Shown here: one piece after another, positions 18,424 to 27,845 of the stretch
How the letters are laid out: each line of letters begins with the position of its first letter
Position numbering within the stretch: the first letter of the stretch is position 1
NCBI GenBank assembly: GCA_029856105.1
Contig: JAHQWH010000015.1
Location: 124,001 to 188,000 of the forward strand
DNA: 64,000 bases
DNA from: Promethearchaeia archaeon
Lineage (GTDB): Archaea; Asgardarchaeota; Lokiarchaeia; Sigyniarchaeales; SOKP01
Direction of reading: 5' to 3'
Program-made: the position numbers and the translations under genes
Notes under the pieces: model-generated
What the model saw: the letters and a program-made list of their open reading frames with translations, nothing else
The model's database searches: none
What the model was told of the DNA's origin: nothing

Positions 18424-19713
18424 TTATAGAAGTGTCTGAGCAAACATGTTAATTTTATCTTTAATGATTTTTTCAGACGTCATTCGCTTATCACCGACAT
18501 CTAAATCTATTATAAGCATAGGAATGCCCACTTCGTCCCTTAATGCCTCCCTTAATATCTGCGGAACGCTTCCAAATTGTTTACAACCTAAGTGTGAAGT
18601 AAAAATGAAACAATCTGTGGTAAATTCTTTGGCTAATCTCACGCAATCGTCAATAAAGGGATAAAAGAATTCTGTAGATTGCTTAATCATTGGAAGACTC
18701 ATCCCTTTTTTAGCCATTCCGTAAAATAATGTATCCAAATCAGATTTTGTATTGATGGGATCATAAAAGTTGTAATTAAAAATATCGAATAAAATGCTCA
18801 TCCCCAATTCTCGATCTAAATATTCACATAACCCCAAATCGAAAAAAATGATCATGTACGGCCATATACTTCGTATTTTTTCTTCAGCACCATGATGCTC
18901 TTTATTTTTGTAGCGGATCTTAGCAATTTCAAGCATATCGCGATAAAAATCTAATTTTTCTTCGCGCCCTGACATAAAAGTTGCGGCAGCTGCGGACAAT
19001 GCGTTATACATGTTTTCTAAGGGACAGGGAGTCGCTTTTTTTAATTCAAATATTTCAAGTTGGGTTTTGTTCGTTTCATTTTCTAGTTCAATATGTTTTC
19101 TCATTTTTTGATAGTCGGGTACTTGACCAATTACTTTACCTAATTCATCTAAACTTAGCCTTAGTTGTTCTCCATAATAAGTATAGCTTTTTTCTTCCCA
19201 AAGAAACGGTAAATCGGGTGTTATTAAGGGAATATTTTTATGATACCTAAAAAAGGGATAAGACGCGTAAGTGTTGTCGCACGGCGCGGTTGGTGTGATA
19301 ATTGCGTCAAACTTGAATAAATCGTCAAGAGTCATCCCCATTGTCCCTTTTTGGGAAGTGCACGTGTGGAATGGATGACCCCAGCTAGTTATTAAGTCAT
19401 AATAGGGTTCAGAACCATCAGGTAATAATGCTGATATGAAATACGAGACCGCTTCAACACAAACGGGCACGCAATCAAAACAATAAAGATAATCTGAGGG
19501 GAAAGCAAAATGGTATCCAATTATAGGTTTCCCTTCTCCCGCTTTTTTGATGAAATCAGCCATTACTAAGTCGATGTATTTTAATCCTAACCTCAATGCC
19601 GGCATTCCATCTTCGGGAAGTATTTTCTCAACCAACTCGTATGTAGTGGACACGGCTTGTTTTAACATCTTATAGGGAATTATTCTATTTTCTAATTTTG
19701 ATTTATCAACCAT
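18424..19713 (-). CDS. 2-hydroxyacyl-CoA dehydratase/benzoyl-CoA reductase family subunit (copy 1)
   Basis: A 429-residue protein of the HGD-D family, which binds a [4Fe-4S] cluster and performs ketyl-radical dehydration of 2-hydroxyacyl-CoA or reduction of aromatic acyl-CoA. Recognisable pieces are GYHFAFPSDYLYCFDCVPVC, ITPTAPCDNTYASYPF, and the C-terminal SHLGCKQFGSVPQILREAL and MLIIDLDVGD. It is a close paralogue of the upstream gene with the same length and domain order. It is the last gene of a four-gene operon. The ATP-dependent activator (HgdC/BcrA-type) is absent here. Confidence 0.82.
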   Translation of the reverse strand: MVDKSKLENRIIPYKMLKQAVSTTYELVEKILPEDGMPALRLGLKYIDLVMADFIKKAGEGKPIIGYHFAFPSDYLYCFDCVPVCVEAVSYFISALLPDGSEPYYDLITSWGHPFHTCTSQKGTMGMTLDDLFKFDAIITPTAPCDNTYASYPFFRYHKNIPLITPDLPFLWEEKSYTYYGEQLRLSLDELGKVIGQVPDYQKMRKHIELENETNKTQLEIFELKKATPCPLENMYNALSAAAATFMSGREEKLDFYRDMLEIAKIRYKNKEHHGAEEKIRSIWPYMIIFFDLGLCEYLDRELGMSILFDIFNYNFYDPINTKSDLDTLFYGMAKKGMSLPMIKQSTEFFYPFIDDCVRLAKEFTTDCFIFTSHLGCKQFGSVPQILREALRDEVGIPMLIIDLDVGDKRMTSEKIIKDKINMFAQTLL

Positions 19714-19752
19714 AGATAGTTATACCATTTTTCATTTAATTATAATAATATG

Positions 19753-21042
19753 TTACATGAGCGTTTGAACAAACATAGTTATTTTATCTTTAAAAGCTTT
19801 TAAAGAAGTCATTCGAGCATCTCCTACGTCGAAATCAATTATTAACATAGGGATCCCAACTTCATCTTGAAGAGCTTCTCTTAAAAGTTGTGGGACGGCG
19901 CCAAATTGCTTACACGCAATACTTTGAGTGTAAATAAAACAGTCTGCACTAAAATCTTTAGCCATTCTAATACAATCGTCTAAGAAAGGATAATAGAATT
20001 CCGAAGATTGCTTCACCATCGGCCAACCCATAGCTTTCTTTGCCATTCCATAAAACAATGAATCTGAATCAGATTTTGTATCAATTAAATCTGATAGATT
20101 ATAGTTAAAAATATCTAATAAAATGCTCATACCTAATTCGCGATCTAACCATTCACATAAAGAAATGTCGAAGAATGTGAGCATATAAGGCCAGATGGAT
20201 CTAACTCGTTCTTCACCTCCATAATGCTCCTTGTTTTTATACCTATTTTTTGCGAGTTCCAACATTCTTTGGTAAAAAGAAAGGTTTTCAGATGTTCCTG
20301 AAATAAATATAGTTGTTGCAGCTGAAACTGGATTAAACATGTTCTCGATTGGGCTCGGAACAGCCTTAATTAAATCGAATAATTCCATTTTTAATTTTGT
20401 TACATCGTTCTCTAATTCCAAAGCATTTCTCATTTTTTCAAAATCAGGTTCTTGACCAATTACTTTACCTAATTCCTCTAAACTTAGCTTTAATTGTTCT
20501 CCGTAATACTTGTAGCTTTTATCCTCGTGAAGAAAGGGCATGTCAGCAATGATTAAAGGAAACTTTTTTTCTAGTTTAAAAAAAGGGTAAGACGCGCAAG
20601 TGGAGTCACAGGGCGCTGTTGGAGTGATAATCGCGTCGAATTTAAATAAATCTTCTAAGCTCATTCCCATTACCCCCTTTTGGGCAGAACATGTATGAAA
20701 AGGGTGCCCCCAATTACCAATTAAATCATAGTAGGACTCGACACCACTTAAAAGTAAAGCCCCAAGAAAAAATGAAACCCCTTCAATACAAATTGGGACG
20801 CAATCAAAACATTTTAAGTATTCTGGCTGAAATGCAAAGTGATATCCCACTATTGGCAATCCTTCTCTTGCCTTTTCGATATCTTTACGAACTACAGACA
20901 ATATTTCTTCCAATGCAATTCTTAACGAAGGAAGTCCGCCATCAGGTAATATCTTATCGATTAATTCATGAGTTGTTGACATAGAATTTAATAACATCTG
21001 ATAAGGAATAATCCTGTTTCCCATCTCTGTTTTGTTATGCAT
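19753..21042 (-). CDS. 2-hydroxyacyl-CoA dehydratase/benzoyl-CoA reductase family subunit (copy 2)
   Basis: A paralogue of the preceding gene, also 429 residues, with FDCVPICIEG, TPTAPCDSTCASYPF and SIACKQFGAVPQLLREAL conserved. The two genes are 39 bp apart on the same strand, and with the 383-residue subunit upstream they could form a heteromeric dehydratase or reductase. Two paralogous subunits of equal length imply a heterodimer or two alternative complexes. Cluster-binding cysteines appear retained (CFDC, PCDSTC, ACKQ). The substrate is unknown; a phenylacyl- or aryl-CoA would fit an anaerobe. Confidence 0.82.
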   Translation of the reverse strand: MHNKTEMGNRIIPYQMLLNSMSTTHELIDKILPDGGLPSLRIALEEILSVVRKDIEKAREGLPIVGYHFAFQPEYLKCFDCVPICIEGVSFFLGALLLSGVESYYDLIGNWGHPFHTCSAQKGVMGMSLEDLFKFDAIITPTAPCDSTCASYPFFKLEKKFPLIIADMPFLHEDKSYKYYGEQLKLSLEELGKVIGQEPDFEKMRNALELENDVTKLKMELFDLIKAVPSPIENMFNPVSAATTIFISGTSENLSFYQRMLELAKNRYKNKEHYGGEERVRSIWPYMLTFFDISLCEWLDRELGMSILLDIFNYNLSDLIDTKSDSDSLFYGMAKKAMGWPMVKQSSEFYYPFLDDCIRMAKDFSADCFIYTQSIACKQFGAVPQLLREALQDEVGIPMLIIDFDVGDARMTSLKAFKDKITMFVQTLM

Positions 21043-21088
21043 ATTTTTAATCCAAATTAATTCAGTAAGCTTTTTCCAAATTTTAATA

Positions 21089-22240
21089 TTATTTTATCAT
21101 TTCTAAAAATGCTTCAATACGCGTTTGAAGTCTTGTTGTGTCTGCTTGGTAGAATTCGCGATCGAGTTCCAAAACAGGAATCTCCAAATCCTTTAGCCTA
21201 TGTAAATGGAGCATGTTATCACATCCTGCTAGATCACAGTTGTTTATTCTCTGTAAGATAACTCCATCAATATTTGCTCTGTCAATTTCATTTCTTAGAA
21301 AATTAAATCGCCTTTCATAATCATCCATCATTCTAGGGCAAGAAAGTCTGAAATACAAGCGCTTTGATATATTTTTTAATGGGTTATTTCCATTACCTAT
21401 GTGTACATCATCTAAAAAGTTGCGAGTTCCAAAGCATAAAGAATCAGACACTATTAAGGCTCCAGAATCTTCAATTAATCTGGTAAAATCAGTACTATCT
21501 ACTTCACTTCCAACGACCATTATTCTTTTACCATTCGATTTATTTCCTTCAGACTCTTTTAGGAATTTGAGAATTCTTTCTAATTCTTGGTTGGCAAATT
21601 CTTTAGGGATTGAGCTATTTGACATCGAAATTTGTAAGGCTTCGCTTCCCGTAATTTTTGGCGTATCAATAATTCTTAGTTCATGGATTTTTCGCAAAAG
21701 ATCGCGATTCTTATTGTATATTTTTATCGAATTATGTAAATCTTGATCAGTTATAATTTGATGAGTATAGGTTTCTTCTATTTCTTCTTTAAATTCTTCT
21801 ATTTCTTTATGGTACCATTCAAAACCTTCATCTGTTATAATATGAGGCATAGCAATATAAAACCGCGGAACCTTTTTTTCAAAACCTTTTCTTTTAAATA
21901 CTACTAAATCGAAGAGCTCGTACATTCGTCGAGTATGATCGCACGAATTACTTATAAAAAGACCATCTAAGAAATCATAGCCTCCTCTTAAAGCTAAATC
22001 TAGAGTTGCTCTGACAAATGAACATGTAAACCGTACCATATATATATCAGCTAAATCCGTGTCTTTATTTCCAGTTGCTCTAATTCTAAAAGGTAATAAA
22101 TTTGCAGCGTGCAGTAATTCTTCAGGAATGTAAGTACAATAATGACCAACCACCTTTTTATTCTTTTCTTGCCATTCCTTAACGTAAGAGTTCATAATTG
22201 AATTCGATATGTTAAGAAAAGGATCGTTATTTAAACTCAT
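21089..22240 (-). CDS. 2-hydroxyacyl-CoA dehydratase family subunit (BcrC/HgdB-like)
   Basis: 383 residues, the usual size of the smaller cluster-binding subunit of this family. The N-terminus has GHYCTYIPEELLHAANLLPFR and CSFVRATLDL, with SNSCDHTRRMYELFDL in the middle and RINNCDLAGCDN near the end, the cysteines expected to hold [4Fe-4S]. Its ATG overlaps the upstream gene's stop by four bases (ATGA), so translation is coupled. It is more distant from the two 429-residue copies than they are from each other, suggesting the third, partner-type subunit. Confidence 0.82.
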   Translation of the reverse strand: MSLNNDPFLNISNSIMNSYVKEWQEKNKKVVGHYCTYIPEELLHAANLLPFRIRATGNKDTDLADIYMVRFTCSFVRATLDLALRGGYDFLDGLFISNSCDHTRRMYELFDLVVFKRKGFEKKVPRFYIAMPHIITDEGFEWYHKEIEEFKEEIEETYTHQIITDQDLHNSIKIYNKNRDLLRKIHELRIIDTPKITGSEALQISMSNSSIPKEFANQELERILKFLKESEGNKSNGKRIMVVGSEVDSTDFTRLIEDSGALIVSDSLCFGTRNFLDDVHIGNGNNPLKNISKRLYFRLSCPRMMDDYERRFNFLRNEIDRANIDGVILQRINNCDLAGCDNMLHLHRLKDLEIPVLELDREFYQADTTRLQTRIEAFLEMIK

Positions 22241-22740
22241 GGTAATAAATCTCCCTTGCTGTTTTTATAAACTTCATTCTTACCTATCATCAAACACCTT
22301 ACCAGTTTTATGGCAGCTACAAACGACCCTTTTATTTTTATTTTTCTGGGAATTAAATACTTTAGAAGTTTTATTAGTCCAAAGATATTACTTTTAGAGC
22401 GAATAATACTGCTTAGCACGCTAAGTATTTTTTCTTCTTTTACATTTACTATAATTCGTGCAACAGGATTATTAGCTTTCTCCACGCGACAATTAAAATT
22501 CTTTCTATCAGATGTAAGCATAAAAGTAATATATCCGTCTAATTCGACTAAATACATTTCTATTTCTTCACCATCCCATTTCCCTATTTTTTTAAAAGGC
22601 TCGTTGAGGCCAAATAAATCCACCAACATCTTTGCTAATCGAGCGATATTAAGTACTTTTGTTTCTCTAACTAAATTCTCTGCTTTAATATCCCTACTTG
22701 TTTTCTTAAGATTATCAATTTGAGAAATAGTAGCCACCAA
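22237..22740 (-). CDS. SCP2-like lipid/acyl-binding protein
   Basis: 167 residues with an SCP2-like pattern: NNPVARIIVNVKEEKILSVL, followed by the hydrophobic stretch KLLKYLIPRKIKIKGSFVAA. SCP2 folds bind fatty acyl or sterol ligands in a hydrophobic tunnel. It is the first gene of the operon with three dehydratase-family subunits and ends in an ATGA overlap with the next. A substrate-carrier role for hydrophobic acyl-CoA is inferred from context. The family call is by pattern, not by a search, so confidence is moderate. Confidence 0.55.
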   Translation of the reverse strand: MVATISQIDNLKKTSRDIKAENLVRETKVLNIARLAKMLVDLFGLNEPFKKIGKWDGEEIEMYLVELDGYITFMLTSDRKNFNCRVEKANNPVARIIVNVKEEKILSVLSSIIRSKSNIFGLIKLLKYLIPRKIKIKGSFVAAIKLVRCLMIGKNEVYKNSKGDLLP

Positions 22741-23040
22741 ATTTTAATTATTTGAAGCAATTATATAAAGATCATATTAGTTAGATTAGTTAATAAAGTT
22801 AAAGCTTTTATTAATTAATTGGAGAGTTTTATGCTAATATTCTTATTATACAAGTGTATTTAGAACTTAGACTTTAAAGGGATTAAAGTGGGCAAATTGC
22901 TCTCCTTCTTATAGGAAAAGTTTAATAACATTTTAATTTTCAATATCTTGTATCTATTTTGTTCATAAATAGATTAAATTAAAGCATTCAATGAAATAAT
23001 AAATTAAATAATAAAAAAATTTCAATAATGGTTGAAAGTT

Positions 23041-24963
23041 ATGGGAAAAACTATAACTGAAAAAATCTTAGAACAACACTTGGTTGATGGAAAATCAGAA
23101 CGAGGGTCGGATATTAGTATAAAAATAGATCAGACATTAACACAAGATGCTACTGGTACAATGGCATATTTACAATTTGAAGCGATTGGTATTCCACGCA
23201 TTCAAACAGAACTATCGGTTAGTTATGTAGATCACAATACTTTACAAACTGACTATAAAAATCCTGACGATCATAGATATCTACAAAGTATCGCTGCGAA
23301 ATACGGACTTTATTTTTCTAGACCTGGTAATGGCATATGCCACCAACTTCATTTAGAAAGGTTTGCCCAACCTGGAAAAACTTTACTTGGTTCGGATAGT
23401 CACACTCCAACTGGTGGTGGTGTAGGAATGATAGCGATTGGAGCAGGAGGTCTTGACGTTGCAGCGGCAATGGCAGGTGAGGCTTTTCACTTAAAAATGC
23501 CTAATGTTGTTAACGTACATCTTACCGGGAAACTTCCTGATTTTGTATCTGCTAAAGATGTTATATTGGAAGTCTTAAGACGGATTGGCGTTAAAGGAGC
23601 AGTTAATAAAGTATTAGAATATACCGGATCAGGCATTAAGACTCTAAGTGTACCTGAGCGAGGTACAATAACTAATATGGGAACTGAAACGGGAGCTACA
23701 ACATCAATATTTCCCTCTGATGAAATCACAAAAAAATTCTTGATTGCTCAAGAAAGAGGGAATCAATGGATTCATTTAGAACCAGATGAAGATGCTGTAT
23801 ACGATGAAACTATTGAAATTAATCTAAGTGAGCTTGTTCCTCTTGTGGCTTTACCACATAGCCCAGGAAATGTAAAAACCGTCAAGGAAGTTGAAGGTTT
23901 AAAAGTAGATCAAGTTTGCATAGGGAGTTGTACGAACTCATCTTTAAGAGATCTTAAAATTTCTGCTAACATATTAAAAGGAAAAACTGTCAATGAACAT
24001 TCCGTTTTAACAGTCTCACCTGGGTCTCGTCAAGTTGTTGATCATATGATTAAATCTGGCGAGATGGCATATTTAATTGAAGCGGGAGCAAGAATACTCG
24101 AAAACGCATGTGGTCCTTGTATTGGTATGGGGTTGGCGCCAAAAACCGATGCTGTAACCTTAAGAACTTTTAATAGAAACTTTCTTGGAAGATCTGGCAC
24201 AAAAAGCGCTCAAGCTTACCTCGTAAGCCCCGAAACTGCTGCTGTATCTGCAATTACCGGAAAAATCACAGACCCAAGAACATTTGGAGCATTACCAAAA
24301 ATAGATATGCCTAAAAAGTTTATGGTCAACGACAACATGATTATTCCACCAATGGAAGGCAAAGAATCCATTGAAATAGTTAGAGGGCCGAATATCAAAC
24401 CTCTACCAGAATTCAATCCTCTACCAGACAAATTAGAAGGAGAAGTTCTTCTTAAAGTCGAAGATGATATTACTACCGACCATATAATGCCAGCAGGCGC
24501 TAGAATCTTACCTTTGCGGTCAAACATTCCGGAGATAAGCAAGTTTGTGTTTAACCTTGTTGATCCAACATTTCCAGATAGGTCCTTAGAAAAGCAAGGA
24601 GGCTTTATAGTTGGAGGAGATAACTACGGTCAAGGTTCCAGTAGGGAACACGCTGCCATCGCGCCTAAATATCTTGGACTCAAAGCTGTTATAGTGAAAT
24701 CATTTGCCCGAATCCATCTAGCTAACCTCGTTAATTTCGGGATCGTGCCTTTAACATTTGAAAACAAAGAAGATTACGCTAAAGTTGAACAAGGAGATAA
24801 GTTTGAAATCGATCTAACCACAATAGAATCGGGAAAAGTAGCGTTAAAAAACCTTACTAAAGGTATTGAGATACACTTGACTCATTCTTTAAGCGAAACT
24901 GAGCTTAAAGTTTTAAAAGCGGGAGGAAAACTTCCTTTTATTAAGCAAAAACACATTAATTAG
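23041..24963 (+). CDS. acn: Aconitate hydratase
   Basis: Interconverts citrate and isocitrate via cis-aconitate with a [4Fe-4S] cluster. Conserved parts: GSDSHTPTGGGVGMIAIGAG, cluster Cys in GSCTNSS and the pair in ACGPCIGMG, C-terminal swivel domain with GGDNYGQGSSREHAA. About 640 residues, the shorter Aquifex-type aconitase rather than the 890-residue AcnA. ATG 23041 is preferred; TTG 23032 is three codons longer. The neighbours upstream are unrelated, but fumarase, succinyl-CoA ligase, ATP-citrate lyase and isocitrate dehydrogenase are all in this window. Confidence 0.92.
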   Translation: MGKTITEKILEQHLVDGKSERGSDISIKIDQTLTQDATGTMAYLQFEAIGIPRIQTELSVSYVDHNTLQTDYKNPDDHRYLQSIAAKYGLYFSRPGNGICHQLHLERFAQPGKTLLGSDSHTPTGGGVGMIAIGAGGLDVAAAMAGEAFHLKMPNVVNVHLTGKLPDFVSAKDVILEVLRRIGVKGAVNKVLEYTGSGIKTLSVPERGTITNMGTETGATTSIFPSDEITKKFLIAQERGNQWIHLEPDEDAVYDETIEINLSELVPLVALPHSPGNVKTVKEVEGLKVDQVCIGSCTNSSLRDLKISANILKGKTVNEHSVLTVSPGSRQVVDHMIKSGEMAYLIEAGARILENACGPCIGMGLAPKTDAVTLRTFNRNFLGRSGTKSAQAYLVSPETAAVSAITGKITDPRTFGALPKIDMPKKFMVNDNMIIPPMEGKESIEIVRGPNIKPLPEFNPLPDKLEGEVLLKVEDDITTDHIMPAGARILPLRSNIPEISKFVFNLVDPTFPDRSLEKQGGFIVGGDNYGQGSSREHAAIAPKYLGLKAVIVKSFARIHLANLVNFGIVPLTFENKEDYAKVEQGDKFEIDLTTIESGKVALKNLTKGIEIHLTHSLSETELKVLKAGGKLPFIKQKHIN

Positions 24964-25007
24964 ATTAATTTATTTTTTTTAATTATTAATTTTTTTTAGG
25001 TATTATT

Positions 25008-25670
25008 ATGAATAACATTGAAGACGAATATCATAAAATAATTGAATTTTATCCTAATGCAATTATTGAGAAAGAGTGTATTTCTCAAGTAAAAATTCCA
25101 TTAAAAAATAAATTCTTTTTGAAAATCAACTTTAAAAATTACCCAAAAAAACCAAGTATTAATTTAATTAGTGAAGATGACCGCATTTATCGAAAAGTTG
25201 ACAAAATTATCCCCTTATTAAATAGATGGGAAAAAAAAAATCCTCCTTCTATCGTTGATCTCATTAATGAAATTTTAGCTTTCATTAATAGTTTGGAATC
25301 TAAAGAAATAAAAATTAGAAAAGAATTACTAAATGGAATTATCGCGTTATGTAAAAATCAACATCCGAGAGAAATATTAGGACTTCTAAGAATCATTAAT
25401 GGAATCGCGATAGAATATATTTTACCTCCAGGAGCAATTACATCTAAGAGTTCTGGGCTTTTTGTTCCTAGTAGATTGGGTTTTGATTCAACTCTCAATG
25501 GATCTATTCATTCACATCCTTCTGGAAATCCTAACCCTTCAATTGTTGATATTAATAATGTTTTTAAGACAAAAAAATTCAATTTTATTGTCGCTTATCC
25601 GTATAATTTGAGCAGTATAAAATGCTTTAATAATCAAGGACGAGAGATTGAGTTCAGAATACTAAATTAA
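25008..25670 (+). CDS. RWD/E2-like domain fused to JAMM metalloprotease domain
   Basis: A complete JAB1/MPN+ (JAMM) site is visible: Glu122 in REILGLL, and HSHPSGNPNPSIVD, where His168, His170, Ser178 and Asp181 match the consensus HxHx7SxxD. Such enzymes cleave ubiquitin-like isopeptide or C-terminal bonds. Residues 1-90 look like a ubiquitin-conjugating (UBC)/RWD fold: an initial helix, two strands, the NYPKKPSINLI equivalent of the YPxxPP motif, then long helices. No active-site Cys of a real E2 is in place, so this half should bind rather than transfer. It stands alone after aconitase. The fusion is typical of archaeal ubiquitin-like systems, especially Asgard. Single gene with no Ub/E1/E3 beside it. 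Confidence 0.72.
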   Translation: MNNIEDEYHKIIEFYPNAIIEKECISQVKIPLKNKFFLKINFKNYPKKPSINLISEDDRIYRKVDKIIPLLNRWEKKNPPSIVDLINEILAFINSLESKEIKIRKELLNGIIALCKNQHPREILGLLRIINGIAIEYILPPGAITSKSSGLFVPSRLGFDSTLNGSIHSHPSGNPNPSIVDINNVFKTKKFNFIVAYPYNLSSIKCFNNQGREIEFRILN

Positions 25671-25825
25671 AAAAATATTCATTTATGTAAATAATTGGTA
25701 AATTAGAATAATTTTTAATCGCAAAATTGCTTCTATAAAATAATAACTTGTAATTGTTAATTAACAATTATAGAAGTTAAAATATGATTGTAGTTGTTTT
25801 TAATACATAAAGTTTGGTGAATTGT

Positions 25826-27667
25826 ATGGAAGAGAAACAGAATAGTTTAAACATTAATCCTTTTCGCTTTAAAGATGTTCCTCTAAGAGATTCTAAATAT
25901 CTGGAATATGAAAAAAGTTCTCAATATCTTACTATGAGAGATGGTGTGAAGATCGCCATCGAATTAGTTTTACCGAAAAATTTATCTCCAGAAGATAAGA
26001 TTTCCATTATTTTATTGCAAACACGATATTGGAGAAATTATACGTTTAGAATACCGTTTAGATGGTTCATGAAAGAAGTTGCTGATACAAAAAGAATGCA
26101 TCAAATGGGAACAAGTCGCGGTTATGGATTTGTGTACGTTGATGTGCGGGGTACAGGAGCTTCGTTTGGTTCTAGACCTTACCCCTGGTTCGACGAAGAA
26201 GTGAAGGACGGTCGAGAAATTATTGATTGGATCGTTAGTCAGCAGTGGTCCAATGGAAATATTGTTACAATGGGGGGATCGTATTTGGGCGGAACAGCGG
26301 AGTATGTAGCGACCTTAAATCATCCTGCTGTGAAAGGAATATCTCCTTTTAGTAATCAATGGGATAATTACACAGAAGTAGCATACCCAGGTGGGGCGTA
26401 TAACCATTTTTTTATTAGAATGTGGGGATTATTGGGTAGAGCATTAGACATGAATAATAGTAGAAAATTCCTCAGCATTTTACCATTAATGTTTTTTCTT
26501 GTTAAAGGCGTTAAACCTGTCGATTCAGATAAAGAAAAGCTCCTTTTAAAGGAAGCTATAAAACAACATTCTTCGAATTTATATGTATTTGAAAATGAGG
26601 ATGTTGTCGTCTATCGAGACGATCATTTAATTAAGCAAAAGGAGGATACAGTTGACACAGTTAGCGTTTGCATGAAAAAAGATCAAATAGAAGAATCGAA
26701 TGTCCCATTTTTTTGTTTGGCAGGATGGTTTGACGGCGCAGCTTCAGATAATATAATTAACCGATTTATGACCTATAAGAACCCAATGAGAGCAGTTATT
26801 GGTGATTGGGATCACGGAGCTAATCGAAGGGCAAACCCTTATTTTCATAAAGACTATAAAGTTATTCCAGAAAAAGAATCGCAACAGAATGCGTGGCTCG
26901 ATTTTTTTGACTTATGCATTTACGGAAAACAGCCATTCTCAGAAAAAGCTCTTTATTATTATACTATGGGAGAGGAAAAATGGAAGACGACAGAAATTTG
27001 GCCTCCACTTGGCCAATCCATGCAAAGATGGTATTTTTCAGATAATAATTCAATGTCTCTGTCTAAACCTCAAAATGAAGAAGGAGAAGATAAATATAGC
27101 GTTGATTTTGAGATGACTTCAGGAAAGGGAAATCGTTGGCATACTCATTATGCACAAAAAATGTTTTACGATAAAAGAGAGAAAGTTGACCAAAAATTAT
27201 TGATATATGATAGTCCACCTATAGAAAAAGATACGGAGATCACGGGATATCCAATTATCACCCTTTATTTAGCATCTACTCACGAAGATGGGGTGATCTT
27301 TGTTTATTTAGAGGATTTGGACGAAAATGGAAAAGTGATGTTTGTTACTGACGGTGAACTGCGCTTTATTCATCGTAAAGTTTCTTCAGAGGAGCCTCCG
27401 TATAAAATCATGGTGCCATATCATTCCTTCAAGCGCAAAGATTCGCTCCCTCTTATACCTAGTGAAGTTGCGGAAATAACTTTTGGACTCTTACCAACTT
27501 CTGTATTAATCCGCAAAGGTCACAAACTCAGGATTGTTATTGCAGGTGCAGATAAAGATACATTTAGGCGTTACCCTGACGAAGGCACGCCTACTATAAC
27601 AATTAAAAGAGAGAACGCTCACGCATCATTTATTGACATTCCCGTTATTGCAAATGAAAACAAATAA
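25826..27667 (+). CDS. CocE/NonD-type hydrolase (X-Pro dipeptidyl-peptidase S15 family)
   Basis: An alpha/beta hydrolase of the S15 family: YVDVRGTGASFGS and a nucleophile elbow MGGSYLGGTAEYVA with Ser in GGSYLGG, acid and His further on (DWDHGANRR). A C-terminal PepX-type jelly-roll domain follows (ITGYPIITLYLAST). Members hydrolyse esters, amides or X-Pro peptides. No signal peptide, so it is cytosolic. ATG 25826 is chosen because GGTGA lies five bases before it; the frame extends to TTG 25814. Confidence 0.85.
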   Translation: MEEKQNSLNINPFRFKDVPLRDSKYLEYEKSSQYLTMRDGVKIAIELVLPKNLSPEDKISIILLQTRYWRNYTFRIPFRWFMKEVADTKRMHQMGTSRGYGFVYVDVRGTGASFGSRPYPWFDEEVKDGREIIDWIVSQQWSNGNIVTMGGSYLGGTAEYVATLNHPAVKGISPFSNQWDNYTEVAYPGGAYNHFFIRMWGLLGRALDMNNSRKFLSILPLMFFLVKGVKPVDSDKEKLLLKEAIKQHSSNLYVFENEDVVVYRDDHLIKQKEDTVDTVSVCMKKDQIEESNVPFFCLAGWFDGAASDNIINRFMTYKNPMRAVIGDWDHGANRRANPYFHKDYKVIPEKESQQNAWLDFFDLCIYGKQPFSEKALYYYTMGEEKWKTTEIWPPLGQSMQRWYFSDNNSMSLSKPQNEEGEDKYSVDFEMTSGKGNRWHTHYAQKMFYDKREKVDQKLLIYDSPPIEKDTEITGYPIITLYLASTHEDGVIFVYLEDLDENGKVMFVTDGELRFIHRKVSSEEPPYKIMVPYHSFKRKDSLPLIPSEVAEITFGLLPTSVLIRKGHKLRIVIAGADKDTFRRYPDEGTPTITIKRENAHASFIDIPVIANENK

Positions 27668-27845
27668 AATTAAATCCTATTATTTTACCACTTACGCCTT
27701 AAAATATAGCTAAACAAAAATTTATCGTTGATGAAAAAACAAGTCAAATCGATATTATTTCCATAAAATAATTAGACAAACTAATAAGAAGAAAGCAATT
27801 TAATTATGCAATTGTTAATATAATTTAATTAGAAGAGGTTAAAAT

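Noticed and set aside
22741..23040. Gene-free 300 bp before aconitase
   Set aside because: Only a 10-codon ATG frame after GGAGAG; no gene or structure I can support.
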